Notes under the pieces: generated by a model
The model's input: only the letters and a program-made list of their open reading frames with translations
Databases searched by the model: none
What the model was told of the DNA's origin: nothing
Shown: positions 56,767 through 64,000 of the stretch, in pieces
Position numbering within the stretch: the stretch's first letter is position 1
Layout: every line of letters begins with the position of its first letter
Made by a program: the position numbers and the translations under genes
NCBI GenBank assembly: GCA_023955635.1
Contig: JAMXHR010000002.1
Coordinates: 310,001 to 374,000 of the forward strand
Direction: 5' to 3'
DNA: 64,000 nt
Source of the DNA: Methanosarcina sp. ERenArc_MAG2
GTDB lineage: Archaea; Halobacteriota; Methanosarcinia; Methanosarcinales; Methanosarcinaceae

Positions 56767-59298
56767 ATGAACAAATTAATCATCCTGCTGACGGCTATGC
56801 TTATCTTTGCATTAGGCTCCGGAATCGGGGCAGCCATTGATATTCACGTCAATCAAACAGATTCGATACAGGCCGCAGTGAACAACGCAGGTTCAGACGA
56901 TGTAATAATCGTCAAACCCGGAATATATACCGAGAGTATCAGAGTTACTACGCAAAATCTGGTAATAAGGTCAGAATCCAGAAATCCTGCAGATACGATA
57001 ATCAGGACTAACTCAACAAATGGATTCTCTGTTAGAGCGAGTAACACGGTAATTAGCGGATTTAAAGTCGAAGCCGAAGAAACAGGGATCTATCTGTTTG
57101 GATGCAGTGGATGCATAATTACTAATAATGATCTTTCGGACAATGAGATTGGTGTATCTCTGAGTAGCTCGAATAACAACACAATCTCAGGAAACAGGGC
57201 AAACTCGAACAAATTTCATGGGATCCAGCTCGTGACCTCTGAATGGAATACTCTCTTAAACAATAATGTAAATTCGAATACAAGAGGCATTAACTTTATA
57301 ACCTCAAATAAGAACACAATTTCAGGTAATAATGCTTTAAATAATAGTGTATATGGAATGTGGATTTCACAATCTAACGATAACAATATTTCAGGGAACA
57401 CTGTTAATGAGTGTGGGAATGGCGAAACCGGTAGTGGAGGTATCCATCTAGATTCTTCTAGCAGGAATATAATCTTCGGAAACATTGTCGCTTTTACTGA
57501 CGGCTACGGTTTTTTTGAGTGCCCTGGTTGCCACAATAACCTTGTGTACAATAATTATGTAAATAACGATCGTAATGCAAATATCAACACAAGAGATACT
57601 ACCTGGAATGTAGCAAAAATTTCTGGCAGAAATATTGTCGGCGGACAGTATATAGGAGGTAATTTCTGGGCAAATCCTGAAGGTACCGGATTCTCCCAGA
57701 AGGCAACCGATGCAGACAGGGACGGAATTGCCGATTCCTCATATATTGACGATTCAGGCTATATTTCAGATAAACTGCCCCTTGTGCCTGTTTCCAACTC
57801 AATACTGCCTGTTGCAGACTTCAGCGCCAGCGTCACAAGTGGGTATGCTCCTCTTTCTGTCCGGTTTACTGACCTGTCGCAAAATGCAATTTCATGGAGA
57901 TGGGACTTTGAAAATGACGGAAATATAGACTCTTTAGACAAAAATCCGGTTCACATGTATACAATTCCAGAAAACTATACCGCTAAACTTACAGTAAGCA
58001 ATGTAAACGGCACTGCTTCAAAAACTGTGCAAATAATGGCAGAAGAATTTAAAATTTACCCTGTTGCAGACTTCAGCGTCAATGCGACGAGCGGTCATGC
58101 TCCTTTCTCAGTCCAGTTTACGGACCTTTCACAAAATGCAACCTCAAGGAGCTGGGACTTCAATAACGATGGGCAGTCTGAATCCAACGAATCAAGCCCT
58201 GTTTATGTGTACGCTGTTCCTGGAACCTATACCGTTAACTTAACCGCAATCAATGTAAACGGCACTGTTTCAAAAGCTGTGCAAATAATTGCAAAGAATT
58301 TTAAAGTTTATCCTGTAGCAGACTTCAACGCCAATCCTACGAGCGGTTATGCTCCTCTTTCCGTCCAGTTCACTGACCTTTCTCAATACGCAACATCAAG
58401 GAGCTGGGACTTTGGAGATGGAACTGCTTCAATCGAGCAGAATCCAATGCATACTTACTCTGCAGCCGGAACCTATACCGTTAACCTGAAAGCAGGCAAT
58501 GAAAACGGCACCTCCCCAACTCCGAAAACCGCTACAATAACTGTCACGCAACAAAGCAGTTCAAGCGGTGGGAGCGGTGGAGGAAGCAGCCACAGCAGTT
58601 CCAATGGTGGTGGCGGTGCAGGCGGTTCCCCTGAACCTGCAAAAAATGTCCAGGTTAAGGAAATTTCTCAGGCTTTCATTACAAACGGAAAAGCTATAAA
58701 GTTTGATTTCGCAAAGAATGCAACCTGTGTTGTGTATGTGGGTTTTGATTCAAAGAAGACTGCAGGCAAGACCACAACCATTGCCGAGCAGCTCAAAGGA
58801 AAATCCACTCTGGTCTCAGAGCTGGACTCGGGCGAGATCTATAAGTACTTCAACCTCTGGGTAGGAAACGGCGGGTTTGCAACTTCAGACAATATAGAAA
58901 ACCCTGTCGTATGTTTCAAGGTTGAGAAATCCTGGATACAGGATAAAAAAATCGACCAGGCTTCGATAACTCTCAACAGGTACAACGAGAAAAAATGGGC
59001 ACAACTACCAGTAACCCTGTTAAGAGAAGATAACAGGTACCTGTACTTCACGGCAAAAACTTCCGGATTCTCATTCTTTGCAATAACAGGTAAACCTGCA
59101 GAGACAGAATCAGGGGCTAAAGTAAAGTCTGAAAATACCACTCAACCTCTTGAACAGAACAAAACAACAGCTGAAGCTGAACAGAAAACAGGAGCTGAAC
59201 AGGAACCTGAAAAGGGAAAAATAACAAGCATACCAGGATTTGAAATGATTTTCGGGATAGCTTGCCTTATTACTGTATTCATACATAAAAGAAAATAA
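56767..59298 (+). CDS. Surface protein 3: beta-helix, three PKD domains, PGF-anchored
   Basis: About 843 residues. ATG 56767 (MNKLIILLTAMLIFALGSG) follows GGGGAATTAAA; the longer frame to 56701 is not a signal peptide. The beta-helix is shorter than in paralogue 1 (about residues 40-330). Three PKD domains follow (PVADFSASVTSGYAPLSV, PVADFSVNATSGHAPFSV, PVADFNANPTSGYAPLSV), then the Ser/Gly linker, PGF-pre-PGF domain and the tail IPGFEMIFGIACLITVF with KRK. The last 990 bases are nearly identical to gene 1. Cell-surface role, probably adhesion or S-layer-associated. Confidence 0.9.
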   Translation: MNKLIILLTAMLIFALGSGIGAAIDIHVNQTDSIQAAVNNAGSDDVIIVKPGIYTESIRVTTQNLVIRSESRNPADTIIRTNSTNGFSVRASNTVISGFKVEAEETGIYLFGCSGCIITNNDLSDNEIGVSLSSSNNNTISGNRANSNKFHGIQLVTSEWNTLLNNNVNSNTRGINFITSNKNTISGNNALNNSVYGMWISQSNDNNISGNTVNECGNGETGSGGIHLDSSSRNIIFGNIVAFTDGYGFFECPGCHNNLVYNNYVNNDRNANINTRDTTWNVAKISGRNIVGGQYIGGNFWANPEGTGFSQKATDADRDGIADSSYIDDSGYISDKLPLVPVSNSILPVADFSASVTSGYAPLSVRFTDLSQNAISWRWDFENDGNIDSLDKNPVHMYTIPENYTAKLTVSNVNGTASKTVQIMAEEFKIYPVADFSVNATSGHAPFSVQFTDLSQNATSRSWDFNNDGQSESNESSPVYVYAVPGTYTVNLTAINVNGTVSKAVQIIAKNFKVYPVADFNANPTSGYAPLSVQFTDLSQYATSRSWDFGDGTASIEQNPMHTYSAAGTYTVNLKAGNENGTSPTPKTATITVTQQSSSSGGSGGGSSHSSSNGGGGAGGSPEPAKNVQVKEISQAFITNGKAIKFDFAKNATCVVYVGFDSKKTAGKTTTIAEQLKGKSTLVSELDSGEIYKYFNLWVGNGGFATSDNIENPVVCFKVEKSWIQDKKIDQASITLNRYNEKKWAQLPVTLLREDNRYLYFTAKTSGFSFFAITGKPAETESGAKVKSENTTQPLEQNKTTAEAEQKTGAEQEPEKGKITSIPGFEMIFGIACLITVFIHKRK

Positions 59299-59314
59299 AA
59301 AGATAATTTAAAAA
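58308..59314 (+). repeat. Near-identical 1-kb block, copy 2
   Basis: Partner of 52738-53744. The upstream parts of the two genes are far more different, so this block was copied or converted recently. Confidence 0.92.
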
Positions 59315-59324
59315 GTAAAACAAA

Positions 59325-59441
59325 TAGGACTTACGCACTTGAAACACAAATCAATCACATTTGGCGTTGTAACTGGCATAGTATTTTACACAGTTGGAGG
59401 TCTAATGCTATTGATTTATTCGTTCAACTGCGTAAGTCCTA
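59325..59441. mobile_element. MITE with AGGACTTACGCA ends, copy 2
   Basis: Ends TAGGACTTACGCA and TGCGTAAGTCCTA, flanked by ACAAA on both sides (probable 5-bp target duplication). Inserted directly behind surface gene 3; relative at 12873. Confidence 0.8.
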
Positions 59442-59452
59442 ACAAATAAAAA

Positions 59453-59600
59453 GTCAAATTGCATGCGGCCACCCCACCCTAAACAGGCTGTCCAACAATT
59501 ACTACCAGTAAGAACTTAATTCATTCTTTTTCGATTTAAAGGCTTTATATGCCTGATTTTTCACATGTTTTTGCCCTGAAATTGAATTGTCGGACAGTCT
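59453..59600. mobile_element. MITE with GGCTGTCC ends, copy 2
   Basis: Reverse-orientation partner of 32119-32266, including the GC-rich flank GCGGCCACCCCACCCTAAAC. A second MITE immediately after the 59325 element. Confidence 0.8.
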
Positions 59601-59618
59601 CTTTAGCTCAGGGGTAGT

Positions 59619-60074
59619 TCACAACGACTCCTTAATCTTAAGCATTTTAGGCGTAAATCTGCCTGTTCTTACCTTATACAGATTATAATCTGGATATACT
59701 TGAGTAAGCAGTTTTTCTTCATATATGGACTTGGAATAATAAAAAATCAAGGATGCAGCAGCTACTGCGATACTCCCTAAAGTTCCAATCAAGAATGCAG
59801 TTCCAAAGGATATTAGAATAAAACTGCTGTATATAGGATGGCGAATATAGGAGTAAACCCCATGTGTTACCAGTCTGGCAGAACTATTAGGTCTGGGGGA
59901 AGCGCTCAATTTTAATTTATTGGTAGAACCATGCGCCATATTGGCCAGAATAAATAACGTAAGCCCAAAAATCAAAAATAAATATCCATAAGGTCTTAAA
60001 ATAGTGTATTTAACCTTTTCTACAAAAGTGCTAAGGAACAAAACATATATAATTTCAATTATTTCTCTTACCAT
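59619..60074 (-). CDS. Isoprenylcysteine carboxyl methyltransferase-like membrane protein
   Basis: 151 residues with three or four hydrophobic segments. Signature: LVTHGVYSYIRHPIYSSFILISFG (R-H-P motif) and YEEKLLTQVYPDYNLYKVRTGRFTP near the C-terminus, as in ICMT/PEMT-like SAM-dependent methyltransferases. Substrate unknown in archaea, possibly a lipid. The ATG at 60074 is the first in frame. Flanked by MITEs and a transposase. Confidence 0.8.
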   Translation of the reverse strand: MVREIIEIIYVLFLSTFVEKVKYTILRPYGYLFLIFGLTLFILANMAHGSTNKLKLSASPRPNSSARLVTHGVYSYIRHPIYSSFILISFGTAFLIGTLGSIAVAAASLIFYYSKSIYEEKLLTQVYPDYNLYKVRTGRFTPKMLKIKESL

Positions 60075-60122
60075 CTATAATGTTTGTTAGAAGCCATTAC
60101 AAATGATTAAAAGGAATCTAAT

Positions 60123-61337
60123 TTGACGCTACGCATAAAATATCCTGAAGAAATTGAAACTCGAATGAAAGCATTTTATGATAGTTTGAACGAGAAAGAT
60201 CGGAGAAGATACGCAGCTATCGAAGCAATTAAATTAGGTCACGGAGGACAAATCTATATTAGTAGTGTCCTGGGCTGCCACTTTCAGACTGTCATGGCTG
60301 GAATTAATGAAATCACCAATGGTACAGAAACCCCAGAGGACAGAATTCGAAAGCCTGGTGGGGGTAAAAAGAAAATCATCGACACGGTGGAAAATATCGA
60401 TGAAATATTTTTTGATATTCTAAAAAACCATACGGCTGGAAGCCCTATGGATGAAGAACTAAAATGGACAAACCTGAACCTTAAAGAAATTTCAAAGGTT
60501 TTTAAATCAAAGGGTATGAATATAACTCCCTATGTAGTAAAGCAGCTCTTAAAGAAACATGGTTTTGTAAAAAGGAAAATGCAAAAAGCTGTCACAATGA
60601 AAGACTCTAAAGATAGAAATGAGCAATTTGAGAGAATTCACGAGTTAAAGGAAGAGTACTCAAAAAGCGCTAATCCTATTATCAGTATAGATGTAAAAAA
60701 AGAAGTCATAGGTAATTTCTACCGTGATGGTAAAGTTTATTGTACCCACACAGTAAAGGTATATGACCACGACTTCAATACATTTTCAGATGGGGTTGTA
60801 ATTCCACATGGCATATACGATCTAAAAAGTAACGAAGGATACATCACCCTAGGAACCAGTAAGGATACAAGCGAGTTTTGTTGTGACTGCATTAAAGACT
60901 GGTGGGAAAAATACGGTAAAAACAAATATCCAGAAGCAAATAGCATTTTAACCTTAGCTGATGGTGGTGGAAGCAACTCAAGCAGGAATTATATTTTCAA
61001 GGAAGATTTGCAAAAGATGGTAAATGAAATTGGAATTGAAATCAGAATGGCTCATTATCCACCATATACGTCGAAATACAATCCAATAGAACACAGGTTA
61101 TTCTGTCATGTTACGAATGCATGCAAAGGTACTGTTTTCAGCAATATTGAGGTGGTCAAAAGCCTTGTTGAGAAGACTTACACATCTACAGGACTCAAAG
61201 TGTTTTCGACTATAAAGGATAAAGTTTATGCCACGGGAAGAAAAGCAACTGAAAACTTCAAGGAAAAAATGAAAATTGTATTTGATGATTATTTAGGAAA
61301 ATGGAATTACAGAGCAATTCCACAAGTGAAAAATTGA
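60123..61337 (+). CDS. ISAzo13-family transposase (second, divergent)
   Basis: 404 residues; TTG 60123 starts the frame. Layout as in the 37232 gene: N-terminal helix-turn-helix, RKPGGGKKKIIDTVENIDE, then first Asp in ISIDVKKEVIGNF, second Asp in LTLADGGGSNSSR and Glu in KYNPIEHRLFCHV. Only distantly similar to the other copy, so it came from another insertion. The element's ends are not clear to me: weak inverse similarity at about 60096 and 61350. The frame is intact. Confidence 0.85.
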   Translation: MTLRIKYPEEIETRMKAFYDSLNEKDRRRYAAIEAIKLGHGGQIYISSVLGCHFQTVMAGINEITNGTETPEDRIRKPGGGKKKIIDTVENIDEIFFDILKNHTAGSPMDEELKWTNLNLKEISKVFKSKGMNITPYVVKQLLKKHGFVKRKMQKAVTMKDSKDRNEQFERIHELKEEYSKSANPIISIDVKKEVIGNFYRDGKVYCTHTVKVYDHDFNTFSDGVVIPHGIYDLKSNEGYITLGTSKDTSEFCCDCIKDWWEKYGKNKYPEANSILTLADGGGSNSSRNYIFKEDLQKMVNEIGIEIRMAHYPPYTSKYNPIEHRLFCHVTNACKGTVFSNIEVVKSLVEKTYTSTGLKVFSTIKDKVYATGRKATENFKEKMKIVFDDYLGKWNYRAIPQVKN

Positions 61338-61554
61338 AGTTATATTTGCAGCATTCCTAAGAGGAAACAAACTCCATAATCCCCATTGAATACTCATCAT
61401 TATTCTTTCTTCTTTCGAGTCTTTCATTCCAGATCAATTCCAATTATGCAGTGGTTTATGATATCGAAGTGCCATTCCTACAGTCCTACTGCAGATTTCA
61501 ATATTAACCAATTCGACTCTATGCAGGATGTCATATTTTTTCTATAAAAGACTG

Positions 61555-61842
61555 TCAAATGCCCATTTTACGCTGTATTTTTCTCAACCGTTCCTTCCCT
61601 AGTTGAACAATTTCCATCAGTTCCTGATACTCATTCACTGAAATTAAGTTCCCTGGAGATAGAGTTTTTACAACATTCCCATCAGAATACAGAAGAATCC
61701 CATTCCATATCGCAAAGTGAGAGCCGGACAGGTACTCACAGGGCAGTTCCCATCTGGAATTTATGTTTTCAAAACCTTCAAAACGGTAAAAAACGGTTCC
61801 GTTTTTCAAGATCCTGGTAAATTTCAGGAGTTTATCAGCCAT
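61555..61842 (-). CDS. Hypothetical protein (95 residues)
   Basis: MADKLLKFTRILKNGTVFYRFEGFENINSRWELPCEYLSGS... is a mix of beta-strands followed by a basic helical C-terminus (ELMEIVQLGKERLRKIQRK). No family recognised. The open frame, codon use and position between fwdD and the transposase suggest a real gene, possibly last in the fwd transcript, 100 bases behind it. Confidence 0.6.
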   Translation of the reverse strand: MADKLLKFTRILKNGTVFYRFEGFENINSRWELPCEYLSGSHFAIWNGILLYSDGNVVKTLSPGNLISVNEYQELMEIVQLGKERLRKIQRKMGI

Positions 61843-61942
61843 AATTTACCCTGCCTGCTCTCAAAGATCGTCCTGATACGGGGGAAAAATAAAAATAATT
61901 TTGCCGTTTTAAGGTAATTTGCAAACCTTATCAGCAAATAAT

Positions 61943-62341
61943 TTAAAATCCCGGTTCAGTTACTTTTTCCCCTTTTGCACTGGTAACGGTTACGGATATG
62001 TCTTTAAACTTCGGGACTCCTGTACCTCCGGTTTCATCCGAAACCAGAATATTGGACCAGGGGCTGTTAGGCATATATGCGATGCCCCTGTGTGAGGTTT
62101 CGTATCCCGATTCCTCAGCCCTGACCACAACCCTTCCGAAGGAGTTTTTCAAGATAACAGTATCGCCTTTTTTCACGCTCAACTGTTTGAGGTCTGCAGG
62201 GTCCAGCTTTATGACGGCAGAGCGGTCCCTGTACTCCTCCCCAAAACGGTTTTCGATCATAGCCTTATCCTGAAAGATATCCCTGTAGGTTACGACTTTG
62301 ACTTTTATTTCGGGAACTGTAAGAAAAGATCCGAAATCCAT
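61943..62341 (-). CDS. fwdD: Formylmethanofuran dehydrogenase subunit D
   Basis: 132 residues with the molybdopterin dinucleotide-binding beta-barrel: RSAVIKLDPADLKQLSVKKGDTVILKN, then GRVVVRAEES and GIAYMPNSPWSNIL. With FwdB it binds the tungsto- or molybdopterin in the first step of CO2 reduction to methane (or the last of methyl oxidation). Its ATG overlaps the FwdB stop (TGATG), so translation is coupled. Whether this is the W- or Mo-type set cannot be told from sequence alone. Confidence 0.9.
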   Translation of the reverse strand: MDFGSFLTVPEIKVKVVTYRDIFQDKAMIENRFGEEYRDRSAVIKLDPADLKQLSVKKGDTVILKNSFGRVVVRAEESGYETSHRGIAYMPNSPWSNILVSDETGGTGVPKFKDISVTVTSAKGEKVTEPGF

Positions 62342-63591
62342 CAGAGGGCCTCCATTATTTTCTTGAGGATTGCTTCATCAGAAGGGTGATTTGTCTCAAC
62401 AACAGGTTTAAAGCTTACCTTAGTCCCATCCATGCGCGTGGCAGTGCCTCCTGCCTCCACTCCGCTGATTGCGGTGTTGATGTAAACCTTTGCATTTCTG
62501 GAAGTCAGCGTTTCGCAGGGGTCCATTGAGATAACCGGAATTTCAAACAGGTTCTTTGCAATAGATCTCGGAAGGCTCGAAAGCGGGTCCGAACCGATAA
62601 TAAGGGCTGCATCCACGGTTTTTGCTTTAAGGGATTCGACAATTGAATACTCGGGGCCGTGTTTTACTATGTCGTTTTCGAACTTTACGCTGTTCACATA
62701 TCCTGTTTCGGCAAAGAGATTTTCATTAAAGCCCCGCATATTGTAGTGCCCGACCATTGGCACCAGGTGGAAGTTTGCTTTTTCGTTCAGGGCTTTCATG
62801 AGCCTGAAAAGAGGCTCAAGGTTTTCAAGCGAGTATATCAGGCCAAGTCCCGCAAAAACTATACCGAATTTTGCCCCTTTAAGGATATTTGCTAGCTCAA
62901 GGATTTTCTTGGGGGGATAATTATAGGATGTTTTCGGCAGCTTTCCGGAAAGTCCTGCAATCAGGGCATCAATGAACTCGGTGTCTCCGCCTGGCGGGAT
63001 CTGGAAGAAATAATTTCCACAAATCTTTGCGGTATGGGACTTCCTAATATCTATTGCAATTGCAGTTCTCTCTTCTTCCCAGCCTCGCTGCTTTTCGCTT
63101 CCTCGGGGAAAGTATGAATATTTTGAAAGATGGCGAGGGTGAGAGTCAGACGGGTCTGCACCCCAGAAAATAATAACATCGGCTTTATTCCTTACATCGT
63201 CAAGGGTACAGGTCTTAATTTTATTATGGATAAGAGCCTCAACCAGACTGCCCAGGCAAAAAGAGGAAGTATCGTCAAGGGTTGCGTTGGTTTTTCTTGC
63301 CAGCTCGATTGCCAGTTTATGGGTTTCGCTGGTGGAAGTTCCAAGCCCGAAAATAAGGGGGTTTTTTGCATTCTTCAGGATCGATGCAGCCTCACTGATT
63401 GCAGTCTCTTCATTGACAGGCTTATTATCGACCCGGAAAATTGCTTCCTCCTTGCCTTCTTTCATGTGGGCTACGCCTACCCTGCAAGCTGTATAAACTT
63501 TATTTATTATGTTCTTTTCAGACTCGACTTCAATATCGTCGCAAAGGAGTCCGCAGCCTGTACATACATGATAATTTTTCTCCATATCCAC
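62341..63591 (-). CDS. fwdB: Formylmethanofuran dehydrogenase subunit B
   Basis: 416 residues; catalytic subunit carrying the pterin cofactor. N-terminal 4Fe-4S site CTGCGLLC...CRVG, a metal-ligand Cys in DDTSSFCLGSLVEAL, IIFWGADPSDSHPRH, and VPMVGHYNMRGFNENL. It has Cys rather than selenocysteine. The start is GTG 63591 or ATG 63585, five bases after the Fe-S gene's stop, behind GAGGTAA. FwdA and FwdC are not in the window; fwdD appears to end this cluster. Confidence 0.92.
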   Translation of the reverse strand: MDMEKNYHVCTGCGLLCDDIEVESEKNIINKVYTACRVGVAHMKEGKEEAIFRVDNKPVNEETAISEAASILKNAKNPLIFGLGTSTSETHKLAIELARKTNATLDDTSSFCLGSLVEALIHNKIKTCTLDDVRNKADVIIFWGADPSDSHPRHLSKYSYFPRGSEKQRGWEEERTAIAIDIRKSHTAKICGNYFFQIPPGGDTEFIDALIAGLSGKLPKTSYNYPPKKILELANILKGAKFGIVFAGLGLIYSLENLEPLFRLMKALNEKANFHLVPMVGHYNMRGFNENLFAETGYVNSVKFENDIVKHGPEYSIVESLKAKTVDAALIIGSDPLSSLPRSIAKNLFEIPVISMDPCETLTSRNAKVYINTAISGVEAGGTATRMDGTKVSFKPVVETNHPSDEAILKKIMEAL

Positions 63592-63596
63592 TTACC

Positions 63597-64000
63597 TCAC
63601 ACAAACTCGATTGCCTCTACAGGGCAGGTTACTATACAGCCGTTGCATAGAATTTTGTTTTTTCCGAAACGACGGCATTCGCCTACATTCTGGGCTTTAA
63701 CAATACCGTTTTCGATGGTCAGGATCAGTTTATTTATGTTCTTGGGAGCATTTCCCGAGCCGACTCCATAAGGATCATTTGCTACATTGACAGGACAGGC
63801 AACCACACAATTTCCGCATCCAAAACACAGGTCTTCGTGCACTACAAGCCCTGTTTCGGTTGCGCCTTCCGACGGTTTGAAGAGGCCGCTTATCTTTTCA
63901 TAACCTTCTCTGTATTTCGGCTCATCCTTCAAAGGCGGGCAGTCATCGGGTGTGAGCTCGCGAGCCATAAGGGCTACTGCAAACGCCATACAGGAGGTTT
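63597..64000 (-). CDS. 4Fe-4S protein of the formylmethanofuran dehydrogenase operon (cut by window edge)
   Basis: The frame is still open at the window end (TSCMAFAVALMARELTPDDCPPL), so the ATG at 63989 is internal and an N-terminal cysteine domain lies outside. The visible part has CFGCGNCVVACPVNV and CNGCIVTCPVEAIEF, two ferredoxin-type clusters, and an ECRRF cysteine between. It probably feeds electrons to FwdB, as FwdF/FwdG-type polyferredoxins do. The first part resembles the cysteine cluster domain of CODH/ACS-related proteins. Subunit letter uncertain. Confidence 0.8.
   Translation of the reverse strand, partial: TSCMAFAVALMARELTPDDCPPLKDEPKYREGYEKISGLFKPSEGATETGLVVHEDLCFGCGNCVVACPVNVANDPYGVGSGNAPKNINKLILTIENGIVKAQNVGECRRFGKNKILCNGCIVTCPVEAIEFV

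Noticed and set aside
1..64000. tRNA or rRNA genes
   Set aside because: I looked for GGTTCRA-type T-loops with matching acceptor stems in the intergenic regions and saw none; a tRNAscan run would settle it.

Overview
The window looks like chromosome of a methanogenic archaeon of the genus Methanosarcina. The pointers are formylmethanofuran dehydrogenase genes (right edge), the tetrahydromethanopterin enzyme MptE, a compact-motif iron-sulfur flavoprotein, a ferredoxin:disulfide reductase fused to rubredoxin, PKD/beta-helix surface proteins with PGF-type archaeal sorting tails, archaeal TATA boxes, and AT-rich intergenic DNA full of insertion-sequence debris. The species cannot be fixed from sequence alone.

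Layout. 1-5.5 kb: end of a membrane protein, a small conserved protein, ileS and mptE. 5.5-9.4 kb: gene-poor, with tandem cassettes of a 22-23 residue peptide ORF plus a conserved hairpin RNA-like block, a decayed alanine:sodium symporter and an IS200/IS605-derived MITE. 9.4-17.6 kb: PepD-like dipeptidase, UPF0114 membrane protein, DUF1269/DUF6325-like proteins mixed with broken AI-2E-type permease pieces, a peptide-modifying radical SAM enzyme and a divergent pyrophosphatase-like protein. 17.8-26 kb: Trm5-like methyltransferase, dihydrolipoamide dehydrogenase-like flavoprotein, DUF92 membrane protein, DJ-1/PfpI protein, SagB-type oxidoreductase and a CNNM-type membrane protein. 26-30.4 kb: MarR regulator divergent from an MFS exporter with a palindromic operator candidate, then redox genes (Isf-like flavoprotein, glutaredoxin, FTR-rubredoxin). 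30.4-34 kb: several MITEs and a DUF2795 cluster. 34-36.4 kb: phosphoenolpyruvate synthase. 36.7-43 kb: an accessory island with a SEFIR plus TIR-like (CAP12) gene split by two mobile elements, a guanine deaminase, an intact IS1-type element, a DUF5661 protein and a dead IS200-type transposase. 43.5-49.9 kb: multi-PAS histidine kinase and a hydantoinase/oxoprolinase-HDAC pair. 50.5-59.3 kb: three related beta-helix surface proteins. 59.3-64 kb: MITEs, an ICMT-like methyltransferase, a second ISAzo13 transposase and the formylmethanofuran dehydrogenase operon (Fe-S protein, fwdB, fwdD).

A caution runs through the annotation. At least 22 otherwise healthy genes or gene junctions, including the essential ileS, are interrupted by what reads as a single missing base, nearly always in a homopolymer. 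I treat these as probable sequencing errors and give merged coordinates. True decay (frame loss plus gaps, missing ends or insertions) is called pseudogene separately. The strongest candidates for something undescribed are the peptide/hairpin cassettes at 6.0-6.75 kb and the double TIR-superfamily protein at 36.7-39.7 kb.
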